Part shown: one piece after another, positions 1 to 6,130 of the stretch
Layout of the letters: every line of letters starts with the position of its first letter
Numbering within the stretch: the stretch's first letter is position 1
Source of the DNA: Planctomycetaceae bacterium
Lineage (GTDB): Bacteria; Planctomycetota; Planctomycetia; Pirellulales; JAEUIK01
Length of the DNA stretch: 11,264 nucleotides
Direction of reading: 5' to 3'
NCBI GenBank assembly: GCA_016793185.1
Contig: JAEUIK010000017.1
Span: 1-11,264 of the forward strand
The notes under the pieces: generated by a model
The model's database searches: none
Seen by the model: the letters and a program-made list of their open reading frames with translations, nothing else
Told to the model about the DNA's origin: nothing
Made by a program: the position numbers and the translations under genes

Positions 1-754
1 ACTCGAGATTCGCCTTCTGGCCCGCCACCACCGTGACCTGCTTGGTCTCGGTCAGCGTGCGGCCGTCGCGAACCACTTCAGCGCGAATCTCATACGAGTA
101 GCTGGCACCCGGCTGCAAACCCCGCGAGACATAGCTGCGGGCACTGCCGGTGCTCGAGGTCGTGTTGCCGTTGACGAAAATCTTGGCGTCGGTCGGAACC
201 CAGACGCTCAGCATCACCGCGTCGCGGCTGAGCCGAGTCGAGGCATCGGCCGGGGGTTCCGTGCCTTCCGGCATCGGAGTTTCGACTTCGGGCGTGACCG
301 CCGGCTGGCTCTGGACTTCGTACGGCTGACCTTCGGTCACGACCGTGCCACCCGCACAACCACCCGAGCAACCGCCGCTCGAACCGTAGTAGACGGCTCC
401 GCCCGAGCATCCACCCGAGCAGCCGCCCGACGAGCCCCAGCATCCGCCGCTCGAACCACCCGAGCTACCCCAGCAGCCGCCGGAGCATCCGCCCGACGAA
501 CCACCCGAGCTACCCCAGCAGCCCGACGAACCATGATGACGCCAATGACGGTGGTGGCCCCAGCTTCCGCCAGACGACCCCCAACCCCAGCAGCCGCCGG
601 ACGAGCCGCCCGAGCAACCGCCCGAGCTACCCCAGCAGCCCGAGCTGCCGTGGTGCCAGCGCCAGAAGGCGTGGGCCGAGGTGGTGTCGAACGCCAGTCC
701 GATGGCACCCACCAAAGCGGCCAAGATCAACTTCTTACTAAACATCCGAGTCAT
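1..754 (-). CDS. TIGR03000-domain secreted protein with Gly/Ser/Cys-rich region (partial, C-terminus cut by window edge)
   Basis: The frame is open from the ATG at 754-752 to the left edge, giving at least 251 residues. Residues 1-29 form a signal peptide: basic MTRMFSKK, a hydrophobic core, and AHA before Phe30. Residues 34-136 are a low-complexity block of SSGG, SGGC and GCWG units with 11 cysteines (40, 47, 55, 79, 90, 94, 105, 112, 116, 129, 133). A Pro/Glu-rich linker (about 140-172) leads to a domain starting near 181 with VWVPTDAKIFVNG and YSYEIRAEV, typical of TIGR03000, a domain of unknown function found in planctomycetes. The next in-frame Met is residue 4, but a GGGAG-like ribosome site (764-768) lies 9 bases before the ATG at 754, so I prefer that start. 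Export is well supported. A cell-surface or disulfide-linked structural role is inference. Function is unknown. Confidence 0.88.
   Translation of the reverse strand, partial: MTRMFSKKLILAALVGAIGLAFDTTSAHAFWRWHHGSSGCWGSSGGCSGGSSGGCWGWGSSGGSWGHHRHWRHHGSSGCWGSSGGSSGGCSGGCWGSSGGSSGGCWGSSGGCSGGCSGGAVYYGSSGGCSGGCAGGTVVTEGQPYEVQSQPAVTPEVETPMPEGTEPPADASTRLSRDAVMLSVWVPTDAKIFVNGNTTSSTGSARSYVSRGLQPGASYSYEIRAEVVRDGRTLTETKQVTVVAGQKANLE
347..655 (-). repeat. Intragenic Gly/Ser/Cys/Trp repeat region
   Basis: These bases encode residues 34-136 of the TIGR03000-domain protein. Short units such as SSGG, SGGC and GCWGSSGG recur with irregular spacing, broken by a His/Trp-rich insert (WGHHRHWRHH, residues 65-74). 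At DNA level, near-identical units such as GAGCTACCCCAGCAGCC recur on the plus strand around 462, 508 and 627. Such tandem units can expand or contract by recombination, so length may vary between strains (inference). Confidence 0.8.
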
Positions 755-810
755 AGAATTTGTCTCCCTTACCGGTCTCTCTTAACCGTTGGTTTCTGGG
801 TCCTCCGCAG

Positions 811-838
811 AACATACCAACCGTAGCACGCAATTCAA
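811..838 (-). promoter_or_regulatory. Candidate sigma70-type promoter for the TIGR03000-domain gene
   Basis: On the minus strand TTGAAT (838-833) is followed after 16 bases by TATGTT (816-811). Transcription would start near 804, about 50 bases before the ATG at 754. The two hexamers match the TTGACA and TATAAT consensus at 4/6 or better. This is motif matching only. Confidence 0.45.
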
Positions 839-913
839 GAAAGTGCGTAGTTTTTCTGGATCACGAAGGATGAGAAAAGTGCACAAGGATTTACGGTTAG
901 GACAACCGGTACA

Positions 914-942
914 ACCGGATGTCGGGTCTCCCGACAACCGGT
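914..942. repeat. Stem-loop with 13-base arms and 3-base loop
   Basis: The left arm ACCGGATGTCGGG (914-926) and right arm CCCGACAACCGGT (930-942) pair at 12 of 13 positions around the loop TCT. The motif ACAACCGG also occurs as direct copies at 902-909 and 911-918 as well as in the right arm (934-941). No T-run follows on either strand, and both flanking genes point away, so it is not a terminator for them. It could be an operator or a dispersed palindromic element; which one cannot be told from this window. Confidence 0.65.
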
Positions 943-1180
943 CCAGGCGGCCCGACCCAAGGTTCTAAAGTCTTTGCCCTAAGACACTTCAAATCCGCTA
1001 CCTCGCGAAATACCGCATCCTCGCCCTGCCAGCAAGCTGGCACCCCCTGGGGGAGGAGCACAACTCGCCTCGCGGCGGGGCATCCCTCGCCGCTATGATC
1101 CCGCCCCCCCGGAGCGTGAGCGTGGGTCAAGTGCCAGCACGCCCCGACCGGGGTTTCCAAGCACTCCGAACGCCGGCAGC

Positions 1181-1186
1181 GAAGGA
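1181..1186 (+). promoter_or_regulatory. Ribosome binding site that fixes the rodA start
   Basis: GAAGGA lies 7 bases before the ATG at 1194. The frame is also open from an ATG at 1095, but those 33 extra residues are Pro/Arg-rich, unlike a RodA N-terminus, and have no ribosome site. The start at 1194 is therefore preferred. Confidence 0.7.
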
Positions 1187-1193
1187 ACATGCC

Positions 1194-2336
1194 ATGGTGA
1201 GCCGAGACTGGGCGAGCCGGCTCCCCTGGGAGATGGTGGCCGTCGCGGTCGGGCTCATTCTCTTGGGCTGGCTCGGGATCGCCCGAGCCGAGGAATTGGC
1301 CGACCACCCGGGTCGTTTCCTGCCGCGGCAGATGTTCTGGCTGCCGCTGGGCCTGGCGGCAATGGTTGGGGTGGCGCTCCCCAGCTACCGGCCGCTGTGT
1401 CGGTGGAGCTACGCGATTTTCCTGGCGGCGCTCGTGGCGCTGGTGCTCGTCTACTTTTTCCCGCCGGTCAACGGCGCGCGACGCTGGATTCGCCTGGGGC
1501 CCGTCGGATTCCAGCCCTCGGAGTTTGCGAAGATCGGCTTCGTCATGGCCACGGCGCGGTACCTGATGCATCGCGACAACCAACGGCGCTTCCGCGGGCT
1601 CTTTGCACCGCTGGGGCTGGTGCTGATTCCGTGCGTGCTCATCCTCCGCGAGCCCGACCTGGGAACCGCGCTGCTTTTCCCGCCGGTGCTGGTCGTGATG
1701 CTATACGTCGCCGGCGCCCGCAGCGGAGACCTGCTCAAGCTGGCGCTGCTGGGGGCACTCTGCGCGCCGCTGCTGTGGACGCAGATGACCCGCGAGCAGA
1801 AATCGCGCATCACGGCGCTGGCTGAGTCGACGGCCCCGGGACAGCGCCCGAGCGACGACGCTTACCACCTCCAGCAATCGAAACGGATGATTGCGCTGGG
1901 GAGCCTCTGGGGGAGCCTCGTCCAGGGAGACGCGGTCACCGATCGCGGCGCCTATCGCCTGCCCGAGGCCCATACCGATTTCATTTTTTCCGTGCTCTGC
2001 GAACGCCTGGGGCTGGCGGGAGGAGCCTTGATCCTGGGGCTGTACTTCGTACTGATCTGGCGCGGCGCGCGGGTCGCGCGGCAATCGCGCGAACCCTATG
2101 GACGACTTCTCGCCGCGGGGCTGACCGCTTTGCTGGCCGTGCAAGTGGTCATCAACACGGCGATGACCATCGGCCTGGCGCCCATCACAGGCATGTCGTT
2201 GCCGCTGATGAGCTATGGCGGCTCGGGGCTGCTCGCCCACGCCATCGTCGTGGGCTTGCTGCTCAACGTCGGGGCCAGGCCGGGCTACGAAGTCGGGCCC
2301 GAACCCTTCCGCTATCGGCTGGAACCCGCCCGCTGA
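1194..2336 (+). CDS. rodA: RodA-type SEDS peptidoglycan glycosyltransferase
   Basis: The 380-residue product is a polytopic inner-membrane protein with about ten hydrophobic segments, close to the usual RodA length. SEDS proteins polymerise lipid II into glycan strands, working with a class B penicillin-binding protein. Visible signatures are NGARRWIRLG (93-102), QPSEFAK (107-113), REPDLGTA (152-159), HTDFIF (260-265) with the catalytic Asp262, and TGMSLPLMSYGGSG (332-345). The segment that usually reads 'IGSGGxxGKG' is here IALGSLWGSLVQG (233-245), a divergent form. RodA fits better than FtsW by length and by the short N-terminus, but the two are close relatives. No PBP2 or mreBCD gene is adjacent. 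The last 25 bases overlap the convergent methyltransferase gene. Confidence 0.9.
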   Translation: MVSRDWASRLPWEMVAVAVGLILLGWLGIARAEELADHPGRFLPRQMFWLPLGLAAMVGVALPSYRPLCRWSYAIFLAALVALVLVYFFPPVNGARRWIRLGPVGFQPSEFAKIGFVMATARYLMHRDNQRRFRGLFAPLGLVLIPCVLILREPDLGTALLFPPVLVVMLYVAGARSGDLLKLALLGALCAPLLWTQMTREQKSRITALAESTAPGQRPSDDAYHLQQSKRMIALGSLWGSLVQGDAVTDRGAYRLPEAHTDFIFSVLCERLGLAGGALILGLYFVLIWRGARVARQSREPYGRLLAAGLTALLAVQVVINTAMTIGLAPITGMSLPLMSYGGSGLLAHAIVVGLLLNVGARPGYEVGPEPFRYRLEPAR

Positions 2337-3628
2337 GCCGCGGGTTTCGCGGCGGGCGCTGCCGAGATGCGCACGTCATCGACCGACAAGCGCCCGGTCG
2401 CGCCGAACAAGCCCACGCGGACGATCGCCTCGCGGGCCTTGGGGGGAACGCGCACGCGGGCCGAGTGCTCGCGCCACTCGCTGCTCCCTTTCCAGGTGCC
2501 GAGCTGCTGCTCGCCGAGACTGCCGCGCCGTTCGTCATAAAACATGACGGCCAACGTCGCGGTTTGGTCCGACAGCGAACCCGGCACGATGTTCTCGGCG
2601 CGAATCCACGCCGAGACGTCCAGCTCGTGAATCTGCCGCCCATCGACGGCGAAGCCCTGCAGGGCCGCGCTGTTGCGCCCCCGGTCGTTGTTGTGGAACG
2701 TGACGAAGCGCGTCCCCTCGCGCGGAACCGCACCCCCCTGCCCCGCTTCGACCAGCTCCAGTTGTCGCTGGTAGTGCCAGCCGGCCACTTTCTCCTGCTG
2801 CAAAACGTTGGCATCGGTGATCTTGGCCAGCTCCTCGAATCCGCCGTTCTGAATGCCGGGCTGGAGCGGATCCGGAAGTATACGTCGCCCCGACTCCGCT
2901 TCGCCCGTCATCGGCACGAAGAGCGTCGGCCGGAGCGCCTCGGAGACGAGCTGCCCATCCTGTTTCTTGAAGAGATAGAGAATCTGCTGATAGCGCTCGC
3001 CGAGCGGCACGATCAGCCGCCCCCCTTCGCGCAGTTGATCCACCAGCGGTCGCGGCACGCTCTCGGGCGAGCAGGTCACGATGATCTTGTCGAAGGGCGC
3101 ATGCTCGGGCCATCCGAGAAAACCGTCCCCCACCTTCGTGAACACGTTTTCATACTTCAGCCGCTTGAGCGTCCGCGCGGCGCGCTTTCCCAACGGCTCG
3201 ACGATCTCGATGGAGTACACTTCCTTGACCAGCGGGCTGAGAATGGCCGCCTGGTAGCCGCTGCCGGTGCCGATCTCGAGCACTTTGTCCCCCGGCTGCG
3301 GGTCGAGCTCTTCGGTCATGTAAGCCACCACGAACGGGGGCGATATCGTTTGCCCCTCGCCGATCGGCAGCGCCATGTCGTAGTAGGCTTTGTCGCGCTC
3401 CGAGGCAGGCATGAACTCATGCCGCGGCGTCGCCCGAGCCGATTCGAGAACCCGGGGGTTCTTGATGCCGGCCCCCATCAGCTCCTCGCGCACCATCCGC
3501 TCGCGGGCCTGGTCGAACGACGCGGGCCGTGTGGGGCGCTGCGCCAGCGCGGGCGCTCCCCCCCCCCCCCCGGCAAGCGCACCGAGCAGGACCGCAATCG
3601 CAAGCAGCAAGCGTGGGCGTGGCGACAT
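2312..3628 (-). CDS. pcm: Exported protein-L-isoaspartate O-methyltransferase fused to a C-terminal beta-sandwich-like domain
   Basis: The product has 438 residues, about twice a normal Pcm (near 210). Residues 1-29 look like a signal peptide (MSPRPRLLLAIAVLLGALAG, then APALA before Gln30). Residues about 37-250 are the PCMT domain: GEGQTISPP (90-98), SAM-binding LEIGTGSGYQAA (117-128), YSIEIVEPL (138-146), PFDKIIVTC (178-186) and LREGGRLIVPLGE (199-211). PCMT repairs isoaspartyl residues using S-adenosylmethionine. Residues about 258-425 (NGGFEE, W284, FVTFHNN, SAWIRAENI, VGLFGATGRLSVDDVRI) resemble a CBM4/9-like or galactose-binding-like sandwich; that assignment is tentative. The start at 3628 has AGGAA 9 bases upstream. 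A run of 14 G lies in the signal-peptide codons. If the protein is exported, its SAM supply is unclear. It may be cytoplasmic if the N-terminus is not a true signal. Confidence 0.9.
   Translation of the reverse strand: MSPRPRLLLAIAVLLGALAGGGGGAPALAQRPTRPASFDQARERMVREELMGAGIKNPRVLESARATPRHEFMPASERDKAYYDMALPIGEGQTISPPFVVAYMTEELDPQPGDKVLEIGTGSGYQAAILSPLVKEVYSIEIVEPLGKRAARTLKRLKYENVFTKVGDGFLGWPEHAPFDKIIVTCSPESVPRPLVDQLREGGRLIVPLGERYQQILYLFKKQDGQLVSEALRPTLFVPMTGEAESGRRILPDPLQPGIQNGGFEELAKITDANVLQQEKVAGWHYQRQLELVEAGQGGAVPREGTRFVTFHNNDRGRNSAALQGFAVDGRQIHELDVSAWIRAENIVPGSLSDQTATLAVMFYDERRGSLGEQQLGTWKGSSEWREHSARVRVPPKAREAIVRVGLFGATGRLSVDDVRISAAPAAKPAAQRAGSSR
3558..3571 (-). repeat. 14-base homopolymer (G on the coding strand) inside the pcm signal-peptide codons
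   Basis: Fourteen C on the plus strand are read as G14 on the coding strand, giving five glycines (residues 20-24) between the hydrophobic core and the cleavage site. The reading frame is intact at this length. Gain or loss of one base would shift the frame about 60 bases into the gene. Such tracts cause slippage in replication and are also common sites of sequencing error. Confidence 0.9.
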
Positions 3629-3724
3629 CAGTTCAACTTCCTGTTCCCGGGGGACATCTCCAGTCTAACGTGGCGAACCACGCGGAGGCACGCCGACTCC
3701 TCCGGGGTTCCCCCGCGGGGTCCA

Positions 3725-3753
3725 TTGGCGGATCCGCGCGGGTTTGCGATAAT
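3725..3753 (+). promoter_or_regulatory. Candidate extended -10 promoter for the radical SAM gene
   Basis: TTGGCG (3725-3730) is followed after 17 bases by GATAAT (3748-3753). TG at 3745-3746 fits an extended -10 element. The predicted start is near 3760, leaving a leader of about 70 bases before the ATG at 3831. Based on consensus matching only. Confidence 0.55.
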
Positions 3754-3758
3754 CGTGA

Positions 3759-3791
3759 GAACTGCTGCAATCCCCCCCCGGGCGGCAGTTC
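3759..3791 (+). promoter_or_regulatory. Stem-loop at the predicted 5' end of the radical SAM mRNA
   Basis: GAACTGCTGC (3759-3768) can pair with GCGGCAGTTC (3782-3791) over 10 positions, one of them a G-U pair in RNA. The 13-base loop (3769-3781) is C-rich, with eight consecutive C. It falls at the very start of the predicted transcript, about 24 bases before the ribosome site GAAGGG (3815-3820). A 5'-end hairpin can protect an mRNA or modulate translation. I do not recognise it as a known riboswitch. Confidence 0.5.
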
Positions 3792-3830
3792 CATCGGTCG
3801 GTAGGCGGGCCTGCGAAGGGATCCATCTCC

Positions 3831-5651
3831 ATGCTCAATCAAGCCCTCAAGGACGCGGTCTCGCGCCGCGTGCTCCCCTACGTGCGGACGCCCGCGCAAT
3901 ACAACGGCGGCGAATTGAATGCCGTCGTCAAGGATCACCGCCACCTCCGCGGCCGGCTCTGCATGGCCTTTCCCGACACCTATGCGATCGGCATGAGCCA
4001 CCACGGGCTGCAGGTTCTCTACACGCTGATGAACCAACGTCCCGACTGGGTCTGCGAGCGGGCCTTCACGCCGTTGCCCGACATGGAGGAGGCGCTGCGC
4101 AAAGAAGGCCTCCCGCTCTACAGCCTCGAGACCTTTACCCCGCTGGGCGAGTTCGACGTCCTGGGGTTCAGCCTCCAGTACGAGATGAGCTACACCAACC
4201 TGCTCACGGTCCTCGACCTGGCGGGCATCCCGCTGCACGCTGCCGACCGGACGCTCGAACACCCGTTGATCCTGGCCGGCGGCCCGTGTGCGCAGAACCC
4301 CGAACCGCTGGCTCCGTTTGTCGATCTGTTTGTGACTGGCGACGGCGAGCCGAGCCTCCCCGCCATTTGCGACGCCTGGCTCGCCGGGCGCGAGGCGCTC
4401 GCCGCAGCGGGTCGCCGCGACGCGGAGGCGCGCGAGGAGGTGCTGGCCGATCTGGCCGTGCGAATCCCGTTCGCCTATGCCCCCCGCTTTTATGTGCCGC
4501 AGTACGATGCCGAGGGGACTTTCCTCGGGCTCGAGCGCACGCGCGACGACGTGCCCGACACGATCGAGCCCGCGGTGATCACGTCGCTCGAAGAAATCCC
4601 GCTGCCGACCGCGCCGGTCGTCCCCTATGTCGAAAGCGTCCACGACCGGATCGCGATCGAGATCATGCGCGGCTGCCCGTGGCAGTGCCGCTTTTGCCAA
4701 AGCACGGTCATCAAGCGCCCGCTGCGGATCCGCGAAGTCGAAACCATTGTGCAGGCGGCGCTCGAGAGCTACCGCAACACGGGCTACAACGAGATCTCGC
4801 TGCTGTCCCTTTCGACGAGCGATTATCCGTATTTTGAGCCCCTGATCCGCCGCATGCAGGAGGTCTTCGCCCCGCTGGGGGTGAGCATCGCGATCCCCAG
4901 CCTGCGCGTGAACGAGACCCTCAAAACGGTCGCGACGATTCTGGCGACCGATCGCCGCTCGGGATTGACGCTGGCCCCCGAGGTCGCCCGCGACGACATG
5001 CGCGAGCAAATTCGCAAGAAGATCTCCAATCAGGATCTCTACGACGGCTGCCGCGAAGCCTTCCGCAACGGCTTCACGCACGTCAAGCTCTACTTCCTCT
5101 GCGGGCTGCCCGGCGAGCGTCCCGTCGATCTCGACGGGATCGTCGACATGGCGGAAACGATCGCCAAGATCGGCCGCGAAGAGCTGAACTATTTTCCGAA
5201 GGTCACCGCCAGCGTCTCGAACTTCGTGCCGAAGGCCCACACGCCGTATCAGTGGAACGGCATGCAGACGCGCGAGTACTTCCACTGGGCCCACCGCTAT
5301 ATGAAGGATCGCTGCCGCATTCGCAGCGTGACGATCAAGTGCCACCCGGTCGAAACCAGCCTGCTCGAGGGGCTCTTGAGCCGGGGCGACCGGCGGATGG
5401 CCGAGGTGATCGAGCTGGCCTGGCGCCGCGGCGCGCGGCTCGATAGCTGGATGGAGTACGCCCATCCGCAGCGCTGGTGGGACGCCCTGGCCGAAACCGG
5501 ACTCGACGCCGAGAAGTCGATCCACGAGGCCTACCCCGTGCAGTCGCGGCTGCCGTGGGATCATCTGAACGTCAAAAAGGGCCGGGCCTACCTCGAAAAG
5601 GAACAGGGCCGGGCCGTGTTGCAGCTGGCAGCGATGGCGGGCGCAACTTAG
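3831..5651 (+). CDS. TIGR03960-type radical SAM protein with B12-binding-like N-terminus
   Basis: The 606-residue protein has an N-terminal B12-binding-like region (about 40-180: FPDTYAIGMSHHGLQVLY, ILAGGPCAQNPEPL, VTGDGEPSLP) and a radical SAM core from about 273. Cys282, Cys286 and Cys289 in RGCPWQCRFC form the CX3CX2C site for the 4Fe-4S cluster that cleaves S-adenosylmethionine. KLYFLCGLPGER and FVPKAHTPYQW are also typical of this family, whose substrate is unknown. The cobalamin motif DxHxxG is not intact here (SHHGLQ), so B12 use is doubtful. The start has GAAGGG 10 bases upstream. In many genomes the family is fused to, or followed by, a TIGR03936/DUF2344 protein; none is found here, and the gene stands alone on the plus strand. 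It is probably cytoplasmic. Confidence 0.9.
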   Translation: MLNQALKDAVSRRVLPYVRTPAQYNGGELNAVVKDHRHLRGRLCMAFPDTYAIGMSHHGLQVLYTLMNQRPDWVCERAFTPLPDMEEALRKEGLPLYSLETFTPLGEFDVLGFSLQYEMSYTNLLTVLDLAGIPLHAADRTLEHPLILAGGPCAQNPEPLAPFVDLFVTGDGEPSLPAICDAWLAGREALAAAGRRDAEAREEVLADLAVRIPFAYAPRFYVPQYDAEGTFLGLERTRDDVPDTIEPAVITSLEEIPLPTAPVVPYVESVHDRIAIEIMRGCPWQCRFCQSTVIKRPLRIREVETIVQAALESYRNTGYNEISLLSLSTSDYPYFEPLIRRMQEVFAPLGVSIAIPSLRVNETLKTVATILATDRRSGLTLAPEVARDDMREQIRKKISNQDLYDGCREAFRNGFTHVKLYFLCGLPGERPVDLDGIVDMAETIAKIGREELNYFPKVTASVSNFVPKAHTPYQWNGMQTREYFHWAHRYMKDRCRIRSVTIKCHPVETSLLEGLLSRGDRRMAEVIELAWRRGARLDSWMEYAHPQRWWDALAETGLDAEKSIHEAYPVQSRLPWDHLNVKKGRAYLEKEQGRAVLQLAAMAGAT

Positions 5652-5781
5652 AGATCCTCTCAAAACCGGTGTGCCCGAGGGAGACCGTCCCCGCGGCCAC
5701 CGCCGGCCGAAAACAGGGCAAGCGTGACGCTGCCGCTCCGGCTAACATGCCGACGGTGCGAACGCCTGCCGCTCAGGCTGG

Positions 5782-5831
5782 CTTAAGTGCGCAGGTTTGG
5801 GGCCCCCCGAGCCAGCGAGTGCGCACTTAAG
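5782..5831. repeat. Perfect 12-base inverted repeat with 26-base spacer
   Basis: CTTAAGTGCGCA (5782-5793) is repeated inverted as TGCGCACTTAAG (5820-5831). The spacer (5794-5819) is GC-rich. No T-run follows, so it does not look like a standard intrinsic terminator for the radical SAM gene, which ends 130 bases earlier. It could be a dispersed palindromic or MITE-like element, or part of one. A second hairpin follows directly, and the toxin remnant begins about 20 bases further on. Confidence 0.75.
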
Positions 5832-5848
5832 GCGCGTGGTACACGCGC
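5832..5848. repeat. Perfect 7-base hairpin next to the inverted repeat
   Basis: GCGCGTG (5832-5838), loop GTA, and CACGCGC (5842-5848) pair perfectly. It abuts the larger inverted repeat at 5831, so 5782-5848 forms two stem-loops in tandem. It sits exactly where the 5' end of the toxin gene would be expected. Confidence 0.7.
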
Positions 5849-5854
5849 GCGTGA

Positions 5855-6130
5855 GCCTGGCGGATCGTCAGGCGTCGCCGAGCGCGGGCGAAAATCCTTG
5901 CGCGGGTAGCCCGACTTGAAGCCGGCAACTTCGGCGACTGTAAACCGCTCCGAGAGGGCGTTTCAGAACTTCGGATCGATTGGGGGCCAGGCTATCGCGT
6001 CTACTACGCGATGTTCGGACGAACCGTGGTACTGCTGCTCTGTGGCGGGGACAAACGCCGGCAATCGGCCGACATCGATAAGGCCGTTGAGTATTGGAAG
6101 GACTACAAGCAGAGGACGCAAAAGCCATGA
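5855..6130 (+). pseudogene. RelE/HigB-type toxin remnant, 5' end missing
   Basis: This frame is open from 5855, just after a TGA at 5852-5854, to the TGA at 6128-6130 and encodes 91 residues. It contains the core of the Gp49/HigB-like RelE/ParE toxin family: RARAKILARVARLEAGNFGD, then KPLREGVSELRIDWGPGYRVYY, then LLLCGGDKRRQSADIDKA. These toxins are usually mRNA interferases. There is no ATG, GTG or TTG in frame before the only internal Met (MFGRTV), which is too late. The family's N-terminal strand and helix (about 10-20 residues) are absent. At 5854-5874 another frame reads SLADRQA, which resembles the family just before RARAKI, so a small indel near 5872-5880 is likely. I call it a decayed toxin. 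Initiation at a rare non-standard codon is possible but unlikely. Confidence 0.75.

Larger units (their letters stand above)
755..1193. other. Divergent intergenic region between TIGR03000-domain gene and rodA
   Basis: This 439-base stretch separates two divergently transcribed genes. It holds the leftward promoter candidate (811-838), a strong stem-loop (914-942), and smaller palindromes near 1028-1053 (GCCAG-CAAG-CTGGC, then CCCCC-T-GGGGG). TATGAT at 1094-1099 is a possible -10 box for rodA, but no good -35 lies at the right distance. If it is used, transcription would start near 1106, which would exclude the upstream in-frame ATG at 1095 as a start. I see no credible gene here. Confidence 0.6.

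Noticed and set aside
897..1583. Open frame on the minus strand (about 228 codons) across the rodA upstream region
   Set aside because: It overlaps the rodA N-terminal coding region antisense, has no motif or ribosome site, and is rich in Arg/Pro/His as expected for a shadow frame.
2465..4837. Long open frame on the plus strand (about 790 codons)
   Set aside because: It lies antisense to pcm and then out of frame inside the radical SAM gene. Its composition is Arg/Pro-rich with no family motif, whereas both overlapping genes have clear motifs. Such frames arise easily in GC-rich DNA.
3633..5663. Long open frame on the minus strand (about 676 codons) opposite the radical SAM gene
   Set aside because: It mirrors the codon pattern of the radical SAM gene, whose CX3CX2C and family motifs are unambiguous. 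No domain is recognisable in the antisense product.
5652..5781. Remnant of a DUF2344 partner gene after the radical SAM gene
   Set aside because: Reading this stretch in the three forward frames gives no recognisable DUF2344 motif and several stops. It holds only loose copies of GCCGCTC-GGCT.
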